Shown piece after piece: positions 1 through 11,328 of a stretch of DNA of 64,000 nucleotides. Every line of letters begins with the position of its first letter. Positions within the stretch are counted from its first letter, which is position 1. The position numbers and the translations under genes are program-made. The notes beneath the pieces are model-generated. The model ran no database searches, was not told the DNA's origin, and worked only from the letters and a program-made list of their open reading frames with translations. The DNA is from Bog-756 sp963837805 (GTDB lineage: Bacteria; Actinomycetota; Acidimicrobiia; Acidimicrobiales; RAAP-2), in contig CAWIOU010000018.1 of assembly GCA_963837805.1 (NCBI GenBank), positions 62,001 through 126,000 on the forward strand, in the 5' to 3' direction.

Positions 1-1960
1 GGGCTGCAGCTTTCTCAGCCTGGATGTACCGCTGCCAGAATGGAGTGACGGGACCCGAACACTCTTGAACGTTCGTGGTGTGCCGTGAAAGGCACTGTGG
101 GCCGCTCTGAGGCAGAACAGGGATGTTCCCGAGGACGACGACCCTGCTCGCAGGCACGTCGATCTGATGCATGGTCTCCTCCAGGCCGTCTTGCCACTGC
201 CGTGGGGTGTAGACCCTGCCGTCGGGCTTACCCCGGCTCTCCTGGGTGACGATGACAAGGTCGGGGTGGACCCGATTGATGCGGTCCAGCGCAAACTTGT
301 GCCACGCATCGCAGACGGTGTACACCCCTCCGCTCTGGCCGAAGCCGGTTGGATTCCCATACTGGAGGGTGTCGGCGGGACAGTATCCCTTGCCCAGGAA
401 ATAAAGCTTCCAGTGGTAGACGGTGGCGATCAGATTGAGGGCGTCGAACCACATGCCGGCATGAGAGTCGCCGTACAGGACCATCGTGTGAGTGGCCTTG
501 TGATCGCCGAACACGCACGAAGGAATCCTGCTCTGGCCGGTCGTCGGCCAACAGCCCCGTCGCCGGGGACCTCCCCAGTCGGCGGCCACATCTGCCAGCT
601 TGGGCGCCAGGTCTGGCGGCAGCGTCGTGATCCCGGTCGCCTTTCGTACCAGCGCGAGGACGGCGGCCTCCGAATTCGAGGACTTGGCGCTCGCCGAGGT
701 GATCGCTCCGCTCGGGATCGGCGCCGGCTGGGGCGCAGCCACCGGTCCACCGTGGATGTCGAGCTCGACGGATGCCACCACCAAGGTCAGCACGATCAAG
801 AGTACGCCGAGGCCGATCGGAGCCCATCGCCGACGTCGGAGGAAGCCGGCATGGCGTATTGGGTCCTCGACGATGCGGAAGGTGGCCACGGAAGCGACGA
901 GGGCCACCAGCAGCCACACAACGTTCTGGCGGAACGGGAGGCTGGTTTTGCCGGCATCGTCGGCGGCGATGACCAGGAGTGGCCAGTGCCAGAGATAGAT
1001 CGAGTACGAGAGCTTTCCCAGCCACTGGAGCGGTGCGACCCCCAGCAGTGACTCGGCTCCCCTCCGAGGGGCAGGCACGCCCCCGGCGATGACCAGCGCG
1101 GCCCCGACCACCGGGATCGCCACGAGCGATCCGGGGTAGGGGGTGTGACTGTTGAAAACGACGGCGGCCACGCCGATGGCGACCAGCCCCGACCAGGTCA
1201 TCAAGGATGCAAAAGCCCTGGGCAACCCCAGGAGCTGCTTCGACCCCACGGCCACGAGGGCACCGAGCGCCAACTCCCAGGCGCGGGTGAACGGAGAGAA
1301 GTAGGCAACCGTCGGATTGGTGGCTGTCTGCAGGAGAGAGAGTGTGAATGAGGCAACGATGATGGCGCCGAGCACGATGATCAATCGGTTGCGAAGCGCG
1401 AGCCGGGTCCGGACGGCTGCGATCAGCAAGAAGATCGTGGGGTAGACGAGATAGAACTGCTCTTCGACGGCCAGCGACCAATAGTTCAGCAGCGGTGACG
1501 GTGGCTGCTGAGCAGTGAGGTAGTTCGTGCCCAGCGAGGCAAAGTGGAAGTTGGCGAGGAAGACAGCCGTCCAGCGGGCATCGGTTGCGGTCTGGGTCCC
1601 GTAGACGACCCCGAGCACCGCATAGGTGGCGACGAGGGTGACGACGATGACGAGGGTGGCGGCGGGGATGATCCGGCGGGCCCGGCGCCCGTAGAACGAG
1701 AGAAGCGAGGTGCGCCCGGACGAAACTCGTTCTCTGAGGAGCACACCGGTGATCACGAATCCGGAGATCACAAAGAAGACGTCGACGCCCACATAGCCTC
1801 CGCTGAGGCCGGTGACGCCGCCGTGGTACAGGACCACGAGGAGGATTGCTACCGCCCGGAGGCCTTCGACATCGGGCCGGAACTTACGGTCTCCAGGCGC
1901 AGAGCCCGAGTCGTCGCTGGACGGACCCAGCTCCGTCTCTGTGCTGGCAGTCGCTGCCAT
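1..1960 (-). CDS. Acyltransferase-3 membrane protein with C-terminal SGNH domain (partial, runs off left edge)
   Basis: The reading frame is open from an ATG at 1960 to the window edge, 653 codons without a stop. The N-terminal half has the acyltransferase-3 signature GVDVFFVISGFVITG near residues 50-65, followed by many hydrophobic segments and a YLWHWP motif. The C-terminal half has the SGNH block MVLYGDSHAGMW. This architecture (OafA/OatA-like) O-acetylates cell-surface polysaccharides: the membrane part moves the acyl group across the membrane and the SGNH part transfers it. A Gly-rich stretch upstream of 1960 can serve as ribosome binding site. The final Asp-x-x-His block lies outside the window. 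It is a paralogue of the frameshifted gene at 19798-21938, but this copy is intact as far as visible. The exact substrate is unknown. Confidence 0.85.
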   Translation of the reverse strand, partial: MAATASTETELGPSSDDSGSAPGDRKFRPDVEGLRAVAILLVVLYHGGVTGLSGGYVGVDVFFVISGFVITGVLLRERVSSGRTSLLSFYGRRARRIIPAATLVIVVTLVATYAVLGVVYGTQTATDARWTAVFLANFHFASLGTNYLTAQQPPSPLLNYWSLAVEEQFYLVYPTIFLLIAAVRTRLALRNRLIIVLGAIIVASFTLSLLQTATNPTVAYFSPFTRAWELALGALVAVGSKQLLGLPRAFASLMTWSGLVAIGVAAVVFNSHTPYPGSLVAIPVVGAALVIAGGVPAPRRGAESLLGVAPLQWLGKLSYSIYLWHWPLLVIAADDAGKTSLPFRQNVVWLLVALVASVATFRIVEDPIRHAGFLRRRRWAPIGLGVLLIVLTLVVASVELDIHGGPVAAPQPAPIPSGAITSASAKSSNSEAAVLALVRKATGITTLPPDLAPKLADVAADWGGPRRRGCWPTTGQSRIPSCVFGDHKATHTMVLYGDSHAGMWFDALNLIATVYHWKLYFLGKGYCPADTLQYGNPTGFGQSGGVYTVCDAWHKFALDRINRVHPDLVIVTQESRGKPDGRVYTPRQWQDGLEETMHQIDVPASRVVVLGNIPVLPQSGPQCLSRHTTNVQECSGPVTPFWQRYIQAEKAAA

Positions 1961-2033
1961 CGTCCGCCACCCCCGTTCGCCAGTAGGTATTTCAGCACAG
2001 ATCACTTGACTTCGTGAGATCTGGGCTTTGTGA

Positions 2034-2348
2034 GCGGGGTCGTTCAAGTGTCAGGGCAACATCATCCAGGCCGTGGGCAACTTCTCCGCCTACACCAACA
2101 AGAAGGCTCCGATCGTCGCTGTGCTCAAGTTCTTCTACGGCCTGCAGGTCCCAACCGGGAGCGTCTACATGCTCAAGCCGAAGGGCAAGAAAGTGGTCAA
2201 GCTACTGGCCTGCACGAAGACCGGGGGCCTGTACAGCACCCCGTGCCTGGGGTCTCCCGAGCAGCACCTCGGCTCGGCTTCCGACACTCTCTACACCCAG
2301 GACACCGTCTACTTCACCGGTGCGGATCCGGCCATGGGACGCCGCTGA
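2034..2348 (+). pseudogene. C-terminal remnant of a secreted or surface protein
   Basis: An in-frame stretch of about 104 codons follows a stop at 2031 and ends at 2348. It reads like the tail of a larger protein: a Lys-rich, hydrophobic segment (VYMLKPKGKKVVKLLAC), two further Cys residues and the closing VYFTGADPAMGRR. A GTG at 2073 could start a 91-residue product, but coding-like sequence continues upstream of it to the stop and there is no convincing ribosome binding site. I read this as a truncated gene left beside the acyltransferase. I do not recognise the family, so the surface-protein label is an inference from composition and neighbourhood. Confidence 0.4.
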
Positions 2349-3263
2349 GGAGAGACCTCTCGGAGTCGTCTCTTAGGTCCCTTGCTCCCGGCCCGGCAGA
2401 TGATCAGGCCACGACAAAGACGACCCGAGTCTCAACGTGGCGTCAGGTTGTGCACGCAGGCGTGTCCATCGCTGTTGCTGTTGGTCCCATCTGGGCACGT
2501 CGTGTCGTTCCAGACAACGCCGGCGAGGCGGCTGGTCAAGAGCACATCTGGTGGGCTGACACCGCTCGCGAAAAACTTACGGACTTCATAGCATCAATCG
2601 TTCCGCCTTGGGCCTAGCCACTCATTCGGCCGACTGGGCCCTCCTGTTCTATGGCGAGTGAAAGGGTGCGCGCCAATCCCCACCGGCGGGAAGGAATTGG
2701 CGCGAAACATCAGGTCGGATGTCGGGATGGCAGGGGGCCCACTCGACGACCTGACGCCACTTCGCATACCCACCGTTGTTCCGAATCAAACCTCCGAATT
2801 CCCTAGCCAGATGCCAAATGAGCCGGGTTGAGATTTCTAGGCACACGCTTCGTTCGTACCTGGTGCGGTCGACTGGCTATTTGACCAAAACCTTCCTGTC
2901 GGAACGAGGGCTCGAAGGCGGAACGGGCACGAGATCCAAACCGGGAGTGCCTCCGCCGTCCTGAACCGACGCGTTCCCCGTCTGATTGGCTGGGTCGTCT
3001 CGCAGGGTCACTTCGGTCAGCAATTAACCTGTCTGGCCCGCACCCACCAAGCAAGAGCGGAGCCTGACCACAGCGAGATCGGCAGACCGCCTTAACGATT
3101 GCTGAGAATGCCCTTAATGGTTGCTGAGAATCATCAAGGCACTCGACTGAAGCCCCGCATCACATCCGGTGCTAAAAGACATCAATTTTGGGGATGTCGC
3201 CCGAATCGCCCGTCTGTGAGGATTGGGGTCGGAAAGGCCTGGGGCGAGCAGAGGGGATGCGTT
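2349..3263. other. Non-coding stretch upstream of the first propeller gene
   Basis: About 900 bases hold no reading frame I can support; the short open frames on both strands lack coding character and ribosome binding sites. The region contains a short direct repeat (ATTGCTGAGAAT at 3098-3109 and GTTGCTGAGAAT at 3120-3131), which could be a pair of regulatory half-sites. The leader shared with the next paralogue lies at its end. Confidence 0.4.
3183..3256 (+). promoter_or_regulatory. Leader conserved between propeller paralogues 1 and 2
   Basis: The block contains CAATTTTGGGGATGTC, then CCCGTCTGTGAGGAT, then a ribosome binding site GCAGAGGGGA placed 6 bases before the ATG at 3264. The same three elements occur in the same order at 6588-6659 before the second paralogue, while intervening bases differ. 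A third CAATTTTGGGGAT copy sits at 32689, about 225 bases before paralogue 4. The conservation suggests a shared promoter or operator; which protein reads it cannot be told from the sequence. Confidence 0.5.
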
Positions 3264-6200
3264 ATGCGGGGTGCACGCGGGAAAAGTTGCCTGGCAGTCC
3301 AGAAATACAGACATGGACTCCGTGTGGTGTTCGCCTCCGTACTGGTCACAGTTCTGTCTCTTGGCGCCCTATCTGTGAGCCCGGCCAGCGCCAGTTCTGA
3401 CTCTGCCGTGGCTCACCCCAACGCCGGACCGCCCAACAACTCCGCCTACAACTGGGTCGAACTACACCGCGACAGCCACCTGGGGGGGTACGCGAACAAC
3501 AGCTCACTCTCTACATCGAATGTGGGATCGCTCGGTGTTCGCTGGGCGAAGAGCATGTACGGTTCCGCCCTTGCGTCTCCGGTCGTCAGTGCCACCACCT
3601 TGGGAATGATGGCGTATATCGGGACCGACAACGGATATGTCCTCGCTTTCAACGTCGCATCCGGTCAACTCGTATGGAGCCGGCCATTGGGTGGGGACGT
3701 CATCGCATCACCGGTGGTGAGCGACGGAGCCCTATGGATGGCAACTCAGAACCCCCCCAAGCTCTACAAGTTCAATCTCACCACCGGGGCCATCGAATGC
3801 TCCCTCGTCACTCCGAAGCAGTTCTTCTCGAGCTTCACGGCGGCCACGCCGCCAGGTGGAGAGCCGTCGATCTACGTGTCGAACTTGGATGACGGCATCA
3901 CCTCGGGTCCCATCATGAGCATCGCTGCTAACAACTGCACAATCGAATGGAGCTTCAGCAAATATCTGTCGATCACCGGACCTTGGTCGCCGATCGCCTA
4001 CGGTGTCGACGGAAAGGGCACGCCGCTCGTCCTCGACGGGTCCTCAAGTAGCGACGACACTGAATACGCAGTTAATGCGCTCACGGGGAAAGAGGTCTGG
4101 CACTTCCAGGCGCCAACCAATGGTGATTTTGACATCGGCGCCGGGGCCACCATCTCGCCGCCCGGAGTCAACGGGTTTGCTGATGGCGTGGCCTACGTGC
4201 CGAGCAAGTACGGAATTATCTATGCCCTCAATCTGACCACCGGTGCCAAACTCTGGAGCTACACCTTCAATGCGCGCCCGCCCACCGTCACCAGTGCCGC
4301 CGGACGGTCGACCGCGGCGCTCGACGGGACGAATCTGGTGTTCGGGCATCTCGGCGGCGTCGACGATCTCAATGCCGTCACCGGAGCTGTCCGCTGGAAG
4401 TACAACGACCCGACGGGCACCGAGGTGCTTTCGTCGGTGGCCATCGCCGGCAAAACCAATGCCGTCGTACTCTGCGCTGACGTGAGCGGTGCAATCCACG
4501 CCTTGAACCTCACCAACGGAACCGTCCTCTATAACTACCAAACCGGGGGCTACATCGTGTCCTCACCGGCCGTGAGCGACGGCGACGTGCTGATCGCCTC
4601 CTCTGACGGTCTCCTCTATGACTTCGCTGTCGGCGGCGGCAACAACGCCACACTTCCGACAGCATCGGTCACATCACCTGCCTTCGGATCCTCGGTGCCC
4701 AACCCAGGTGGCAGTGAAGTGATCTCCGGCACGGCTTCCGACCCCGTCGCTGTCAGCTCAGTCGATGTTGCCGTCGAGGCGGGCGGCGTCGGAGGAACCT
4801 GGTGGGACGCAGCGACTGGCAAGTGGGCACTGGGTCCGATCGCGAATTCCGCAACAATGGCGACTCCCGGTGAACCGACGACAGATTGGTCCTTCGACTT
4901 CCCGGTTCCGAAGTCGGGTCGCAGCTACCTTGTCAGCATCACCGCACACTCAAGCGGAGGACAAGCAAGTGCGGGATCGGACCAGTTTCAATTCGTTGTC
5001 CAGAGGGCCACCACCGGACCCCAGTTGGTGAGTTCCCAATCCGATGTCGCGGCGGGTGGGTCGCTCACCGTCGACGGTAACGGATTTACCCCCGGGGAGA
5101 ACGTGTCGATCAGTCTCAGGGGGGTCCAGTTAAAGTCAGTCAAAGCAGGTACGACCGGCAGCTTCGTTACCAGTGTCTCGCTGCCCGAATACGCAGCGTT
5201 CGGTGAGTCTTCTCTTCTGGCAACCGGAGTCACTTCGAAGAGCCAGGCAAGTGCCCCGATCGACATCACCAATTTCGTGGGACGACCCAGGCCGCACCCA
5301 GGGTCACGGCGGATTCGAACCCAACGATGCCAGCTACAGCAACATCTTCGTCGTCTCTCCGAAAACGATCGGCCCGGCCTGGAACTCGATCGCCGGATCG
5401 GCCATTACCACCTCGGCCGCCGTCGCCGACGGAGTTGCTTACGTCGGCGACGCCTCAGGACAGCTCCTGGCCATCAATACCCACAACGGAGCCCTCCTGT
5501 GGACCTGGCAAGGCCCTTCAGGGAAGGCAATCGACGGAGCACCGACGGTCGACCCAGCCCTTGGACTGGTCATGGTCAGCTCGGCCAATGGCACCGTCGA
5601 GGCAGTAACGACAGCGGGGACCCCGGTCTGGTCGGCGAGCGTCGGTGGAGTCCCCAACGCACCCACCTTCGGTGCCGGTGAGGTCTATGTCTCGTCAAGT
5701 AACGGCTCGGCCGGCGCAGTGACTGCCTTGGTCGAATCCTCAGGGGCCACGACCTGGTCGCACACACTGACGAGCCCGGTGACCTCTGCATCAACTCTCG
5801 ACACAACATCCAAACTTGTGATCGTGGGGGAGAGCAGCGGCGCGGTCACCGCCCTTTCGAGCAGCTCTGGTTCTACCAAATGGACGTTCACCGCTGGTGG
5901 TGCGGTGAATGTGACGCCCATGATCAATGCCGACGGGTCCGTCTACGTGGGATCAGCGAATGGAACGCTTTATGCCTTGGCTGAGTCAACCGGTGTTCAA
6001 CGCTGGTCGCATTCCATCGGAAGCCCGATCACCGCCAGTCCGGCCGACTACCCCCCTACTCACCTGGTCTTTGTCGGCGCGTCGAACGGCACATTGACTG
6101 CGCTTTCTTCGACCAGCGGGAAGGTTCAGTCGATTCTGCGCTACGGATCGCCGATCGTGGGGATCGCCACCGTCTTGAAGGCTATCTTCCTCACTAGCGC

Positions 6201-6366
6201 AAACGGGGAACTCTCGTTTGCCCGCAATTATGGGCAAAAGGGAGCGGGCTTCAATACACAGGGCTCGATCACGACCCCGCCGGTGGTCGTGGATGGTGCC
6301 GCCTACGTCGGCAACTCCAACGGAGACTTCTATGCCGTCACTCCGTACGGAGCTGCGCCGTTCTAG
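3264..6366 (+). pseudogene. Secreted PQQ-like beta-propeller protein, paralogue 1 (one frameshift)
   Basis: The ATG at 3264 follows a good ribosome binding site (GAGGGG). Residues 1-40 form a signal peptide (basic start, hydrophobic core, ASAS cleavage region). Then comes a beta-propeller of PQQ_2-type repeats with recurrent VYALN..TG..LW patterns (about residues 55-450), an Ig-like segment with a GGVGGTWWD motif (about 460-570), an IPT-like segment (about 580-670) and a second propeller to the end. The reading frame breaks near 5273-5277, where AATTTCGTGG has one extra T compared with paralogue 2; the second half continues in frame to 6366. Such proteins are usually extracellular or wall-bound. 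I see no evidence that a quinone cofactor is really bound. The single homopolymer indel could be a sequencing error, recent inactivation or a phase-variable site. Confidence 0.8.
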
Positions 6367-6587
6367 AAACGACGGCTGGTTTGACGTCTAGGGGACCGTA
6401 GATTCGGGACAGACTCTCGGGGTCAACAGGTGCCGGGTTCCGAAAGCCCGGCGTGGAAGGGGTACAGTTGGGTGCCAAAGTCGGCGGGGCGTGGGTCGGC
6501 AGAGTATCGGCGTCGAAGTCGTAGCCAGCCGATTCGGACGACTCGTCGATTCTTGAAAACACCAGCGAGGTACGAGGGGCCCCCAAT

Positions 6588-6659
6588 TTTGTGGTTGTCC
6601 GCTGATCCCCCGTCTGTGAGTATGGGCCGGTTGTACATGTCTGCGGTCAGCAGAGGGGA
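6588..6659 (+). promoter_or_regulatory. Leader conserved between propeller paralogues, second copy
   Basis: This repeats the arrangement before paralogue 1: CAATTTTGTGGTTGTC, CCCGTCTGTGAGTAT and GCAGAGGGGA, with the last element again 6 bases upstream of an ATG (6666). Between 6367 and 6588 I see no gene. Confidence 0.5.
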
Positions 6660-6665
6660 GACATC

Positions 6666-9600
6666 ATGGTGGGGTGCGGCGGAGAAAGCGCTTGGCTGTT
6701 CAGAGGGGAAAGCATGGATTCAGTGTGTTGTTGGCTGTCTTTCTCGTCTCCGTCCTCTCTCTTGGTGTCCTAGCTGGGGTGAGCCCAGCGAGCGCCAGTT
6801 CCGACGCCGCTGTGGCTCACCCCAATGCTGGACCACCCAACAATTCCGCCTTCGACTGGCTCCAGCTGCATCGTGACAGGCATCACACCGGCTATGCGAG
6901 CAACAGCTCGCTCTCGTCATCGAATGTGGGATCGCTCGGTGTTCGTTGGGCCGCGAGCATGTACGGCTCCGCTTCTCTCGTTCTCCGGTCGTCGTCACCA
7001 CCCGTTGGGAATGATGGCCTACGTCGGCACGACCGACGGTGACGTTCTCGCCTTCAAGGTCGGGACCGGTCAGCTGGTATGGGGCCGGTCACTAGGCGGG
7101 GACATCTTGGCGTCACCGGTTGTGAGCGACGGAGCTCTCTGGGTAGGGACTCAGGATCCCGCCAAACTGTACAAGTTCAATCTCACGACTGGTGCCACGC
7201 AATGCTCCCTGGTGACTTCCAAGCAGTTCTTCTCGAGCTTCACGGCGGCCACGCCGCCCGGGGGAAAGCCGTCAATCTACGTCTCCCATCTGGATAATGG
7301 CATCACTCTGGTCCGATTATGGGCATCGCTGCGTACAACTGCTCTGTCCAATGGAGCTTTTCTTCGTATCCCACAATTACCGGCCCGTGGTCGCCGATCG
7401 CCTATGGTGTCGACAAAAGGGCATCCCGCTGGTCCTGGTCGGGTCGTCCGGACTGACGACTCCGAGTACGCGATCAATGCGCTCACCGGTAAGGAGGTCT
7501 GGCGATTCCAGGCCCCAGCCACTGGCGACTACGACATGGCCGCCGGAGCGACCATCTCTGCACCCGGAACCAACGGCTTCGCGGACGGTGTCGCCTACGT
7601 CCCCAGCAAGTACGGGACCATCTACGCCCTCGATCTGACGACGGGAGCCAAGCTCTGGAGCCATGTCTTCAACCGGCCGCCGGTGGGGACGGCGACCGAG
7701 ACAGGGGCGATCGACCGCCGCGCTCGACGGGACCAATCTGGTGTTCGGGCGCCTCGGGGGAGTGATCGATCTCAACGCGGTGACCGGAGCGACGCGCTGG
7801 ACGTACAGCGACCCGACCGGCACCGAAGTGCTTTCCTCGGTCGCCGTGGCCGGGCACAGCAACAACGGGGTCGTATTCTGCGCCGACCTCGGCGGCTCCT
7901 TCCATGCCCTGTCCCTCGCCAGTGGGGCGGTCCTCTACAACTACCAGACCGGTGGTTACATCGTGTCGTCTCCGGCGGTGAGCGATAACGACGTCCTCAT
8001 CGCCTCGACTGACGGGCTTCTTTATGACTTCTCGATCGGCGGCGGCAACGGACGCGACGCTTCCGGCGGCGTCCGTCACGTCACCCGCCTACGGAGCCTC
8101 GGTCACCAACCCGAATGGAAGCATCGTCATCACGGGCACGGCCGGCGGGCCTACCGCGTCTGTCAGCGGTGGATGTGGCCATCGAGTCCGGCGGCGTCGG
8201 AGGGACTTGGTGGGACAAGGCGACCAACTCGTGGTCGGCGAGCCCGATCGGAAATCCCGCCACCCTCGCTTCGCCCGGGCAGCCCGCCACGACCTGGTCG
8301 TTCCATCTTCCTGTCCCGGCATACGGCGGTAGCTACCTGGTGACGGCAACCGCACACGAAAAGGCAGGTCAGGCCAGCACAACGACAAATCAATCCCAGT
8401 TCGCCGTTCTGCAAGACGACCTCGGGCCCGAGATTGTCGGCAACCCAGTTCTATGTCGGCGCCGGACGAACCGTGTCCATCAGCGGTGGCGGGTTCTCGC
8501 CCAACGAGTCGGTCGCCATCAGTCTCCGGGGTTCCACACTCACGTCGATCAAAGCGGGGGCCACCGGCAACCTCGCCGCTCATTCCGTCACCGTTCCGGC
8601 CTTTGCCGCCTTCGGCGAATCGTCGCTCTTGGCCACCGGCCAGACGTCGGCCAGGAGGGCTTCGGTTCCCGTCTACATCACCAATTCGTGGGACGACCCC
8701 GGCAATGACCCCGGCCACAGTGGATTCGCCGCCAACGACAAGAGCTACGGCGACATCTTCTTCAACGGCGGCAACAGTGGCGTCGACCCGGCGTGGGACG
8801 CCATCGGCGGGTCCGCCATCGGGACGTCGGCCGCCGTGGCCAGTGGCGTCGCCTACGAAGGCGACAGCGCCGGACAGGTCATGGCCGTCGACGTCCACAC
8901 CGGGACCACCTTGTGGACTTGGCAGGATCCCTCCGGAGAGCCCATCGACGGAGCACCCACCATCGATCCCAAGCTCGGGCAGGTCATGGTGGGCACTGCC
9001 GATGGATCCGTTGTCGCCCTCACGACGGCCGGGGCGCTGCGCTGGACGGCCAGCCTGACGGGGAGCGCGGACGCGCCTGTTGTTTCCGGCGGTCTCGTCT
9101 ACGTCTCCTCGTCCGACGGCGCCGCTGGAGCGGTGACCGCCTTTGCCGAGTCCACCGGGGCGCTCTCCTGGTCCTCCAGCCTCCCCGGCCCGGCAACGTC
9201 GGCGGTCGCCGTCGACCCGACGGGGGGAGTGGTGGCGGTCGGTGGGACCGACGGGACGATGACGGCCCTCTCCTCCAGTGATGGATCTCTGCTTTGGACC
9301 TTCGCCGCCGGGGGCGCCCTCGAATCGTCTCCCGTCATCGTGGACGGGTCGATCTTCGTGGGCTCTGCCGACGACAGTCTCTACGCCCTCTCGGAGACGA
9401 CGGGAAGTACCCGCTGGACCTATGACACCGGCGCGCCGATCACGGCCAGCCCGGTGGTCAACGAGTTTCCGAATGAGGTCTTCGTCGGGTCGTCCAACGG
9501 GGCGCTGACCGGTCTGTCGGCCGGTGGCGGGGCGGTCCAGTCCGTCAACAGCTACGGATCCGCGGTCGTCGGGATCGCGGCGGTCACCGACGCCGTGTTC

Positions 9601-9777
9601 GTCACCTGCGCCAACGGTCAGGTCCAAGCCATCCGACCCTATGGGCTCCAAGCCTGGGAGTTCGACACTGGCGGTGCCATCACCGCCCCGCCCGTCATCG
9701 TGGACGGTGCCGTCTATGTCGGCAATGCCAACGGCAACCTGTACGCGTTCACCCCGTATGGGCACGCGCCGCTGTAG
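6666..9777 (+). pseudogene. Secreted PQQ-like beta-propeller protein, paralogue 2 (multiple frameshifts)
   Basis: This is a tandem paralogue of the gene at 3264 with the same order: signal peptide, propeller, Ig-like segment with GGVGGTWWD, IPT-like segment, second propeller. Comparison with paralogue 1 shows at least eight single-base indels: one base missing between 6666 and 6713, an extra base near 6985, changes near 7305, 7411 (A-run), 7450, 7690 (an extra G in a G-run), 8050, 8160 and 8443. From 8434 to 9777 the frame is open for 447 codons. The true ATG (6666) has the same ribosome-binding spacing as paralogue 1, but the early deletion moves the signal-peptide frame to a GTG at 6674. 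As written it cannot encode a full-length protein. The well-preserved protein sequence between breaks argues for very recent decay or for sequence errors. Confidence 0.8.
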
Positions 9778-9784
9778 GACGAGG

Positions 9785-10450
9785 TCAGGACGAGAACGGA
9801 AGCACCTGACCATCGCCAAGGGCCAAGACCTGGTCGCAGGCCGCAGCCACCTCGGGGTCGTTGGAGGCGATAACCACGGTGCGGTGCTGGTGCAGGAGCA
9901 GATCCAAGACGCGCCCCCGGCTGTCGGGGTCCAGCTCCGACGTGGGCTCATCACCGATCACCACCGGCGGCGATCCGGCCAGCGCTCGGGCCACGCCCAC
10001 CCGCTGGCGCTGGCCACCCGAGAGTTCCTCCACCAGCCGATCGCCGGAAGCGGTGAGTCCCACATCGTCCAGGCTGGCCGCCACCAGGCGTGCGATTTCG
10101 GTCCGGGGCAGTCCACGGGTCTGCAGGGGCAACGCCACGTTCTCGGCCGCCGTCAGGCCGCCGACAAGGCCACCATGCTCGAGCACGAGTCCGATCTCGG
10201 AGCGACCGCTCCCTTGGTCAGGGCCGAAGGGCCGACCAGCGAACAGGACCCGGCCGCTGGTCGGGCGGATCAGGCCGGCCAACACCAGGACCAGCACCGT
10301 CTTGCCGGCACCCGAGGGCCCGGTCACCACCAGCGAGGTACCGGCATCGACAACCACGTCGACGCCGCGCAGGACACGGCGCCCGTCGAGCTCGAGGACC
10401 AGGCCCTCGCCCAGTAACAGGCCTCGGTCATCTGCCTCGCCCTCACTCAC
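9785..10450 (-). CDS. ABC transporter ATP-binding protein
   Basis: The 221-residue protein has a Walker A motif GPSGAGKT (about residues 43-50), signature LSGGQRQRVGVARAL (about 143-157) and Walker B VVIGDEPTSELD. It resembles the LolD/MacB-type ATPases that power FtsX-like permeases. The GTG start at 10450 overlaps the stop of the upstream ATPase gene (GTGA), so the two are probably translationally coupled. It is the last gene of a three-gene leftward operon (permease, ATPase, ATPase) and converges on propeller paralogue 2, whose stop is 7 bases away. The substrate is unknown; the family moves lipoproteins, peptides or cell-wall signals. Confidence 0.92.
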   Translation of the reverse strand: MSEGEADDRGLLLGEGLVLELDGRRVLRGVDVVVDAGTSLVVTGPSGAGKTVLVLVLAGLIRPTSGRVLFAGRPFGPDQGSGRSEIGLVLEHGGLVGGLTAAENVALPLQTRGLPRTEIARLVAASLDDVGLTASGDRLVEELSGGQRQRVGVARALAGSPPVVIGDEPTSELDPDSRGRVLDLLLHQHRTVVIASNDPEVAAACDQVLALGDGQVLPFSS

Positions 10451-11328
10451 GTCGTCGGCCCGATCCGCCGCAGTTGCACGCCGTCTTCGCCACGCACCAC
10501 CCGTACCAGTGAGCCGGGAGTCAGCACCTCGAGCACCTCAGGCGGAAGCTGCACCGAACCAGCACCGTCAATAACCGCGTACTCCTCCCCGCGGTGGCCC
10601 TCGGCTCCCACTCGACCGTCCCGGATGGTTGCCGTACGCGGGAGCGCCCGGGCCACCTGCGGGTCGTGGGTCACGATCACGACCGTCGTGCCCAAAGCGC
10701 TGTTGATGCGCTGCAGGAGCGCGATCACATCCCCGCTGGCGTCCGAGTCGAGCTGGCTGGTGGGTTCGTCGGCCAGCAACAGGCGCGGTGACGGGGCGAC
10801 GGCCGCGGCCAATGCCACCAGTTGCTGGGTGCCGCGAGGGAGCTCGGCGACCGGGCGGCGCACCTCGCCTCCGACGCCCAGCACGTCCAGCAGCGCCTCG
10901 GGCTGCCACAACTGCGTCCTCCCTCTGGACCGGGCACCCTGCTGCGCGAACCTGATGTTCTGGATGGCGCTGGCGTAGGGAAGAAGGTTCGCACCCGTAT
11001 CCTGCAGCACGTAGCCCACTTCGAGGGCGCGCAGGGCCTGAAGCTCCCGCGCCGGCGCCCGGGCCAGGTTTACCTCGCCGACCAGAACCTGACCGGCCGA
11101 CGGACGCATCATGCCGGCCAGCAGGCGCAGAACGGTGGACTTACCCATACCCGAAGGGCCGAGGAGGGCGACCATCTCGCCGGCCTCGATGTCGAAGTCC
11201 ACGCCTCGCAGGGCGACGATGTCCTCGTCAGCCTGCTCGTAGAGGTGCACGACGCCTCGCATGTGCGCGGAGACGCCACCCGTGCGCCCGTGCTCTTCCT
11301 CGTTGACTGGGGTCGAATGGACCGTCAA
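10447..11328 (-). CDS. ABC transporter ATP-binding protein
   Basis: This second ATPase has Walker A GPSGMGKST, a degenerate signature LPRGTQQLVALAAAVA in place of LSGGQ, and Walker B LLLADEPTSQLD. I chose the TTG at 11328 because TTGA overlaps the permease stop (TGA at 11325-11327) and GGGAGGAC precedes it; an ATG near 11262 would be an alternative. The C-terminal 60 residues continue beyond the ATPase core (VLTPGSLVRVVRGEDGVQLRR) and may form a small regulatory domain. The odd signature suggests that the two ATPases form an asymmetric pair serving the single large permease. Confidence 0.88.
   Translation of the reverse strand: MTVHSTPVNEEEHGRTGGVSAHMRGVVHLYEQADEDIVALRGVDFDIEAGEMVALLGPSGMGKSTVLRLLAGMMRPSAGQVLVGEVNLARAPARELQALRALEVGYVLQDTGANLLPYASAIQNIRFAQQGARSRGRTQLWQPEALLDVLGVGGEVRRPVAELPRGTQQLVALAAAVAPSPRLLLADEPTSQLDSDASGDVIALLQRINSALGTTVVIVTHDPQVARALPRTATIRDGRVGAEGHRGEEYAVIDGAGSVQLPPEVLEVLTPGSLVRVVRGEDGVQLRRIGPTT

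Noticed and set aside
228..1481. Long leftward open frame of 417 codons
   Set aside because: It is an out-of-frame shadow of the acyltransferase gene; the real frame carries the family motifs and stays open to the window edge.
2649..2846. 65-codon leftward frame in the non-coding stretch
   Set aside because: No ribosome binding site, no recognisable motif and no coding-type codon use.
8089..9954. Leftward open frame of 621 codons opposite propeller paralogue 2
   Set aside because: Its translation is low-complexity Gly/Arg/Asp-rich and mirrors the propeller coding strand; no motif or start signal supports it.
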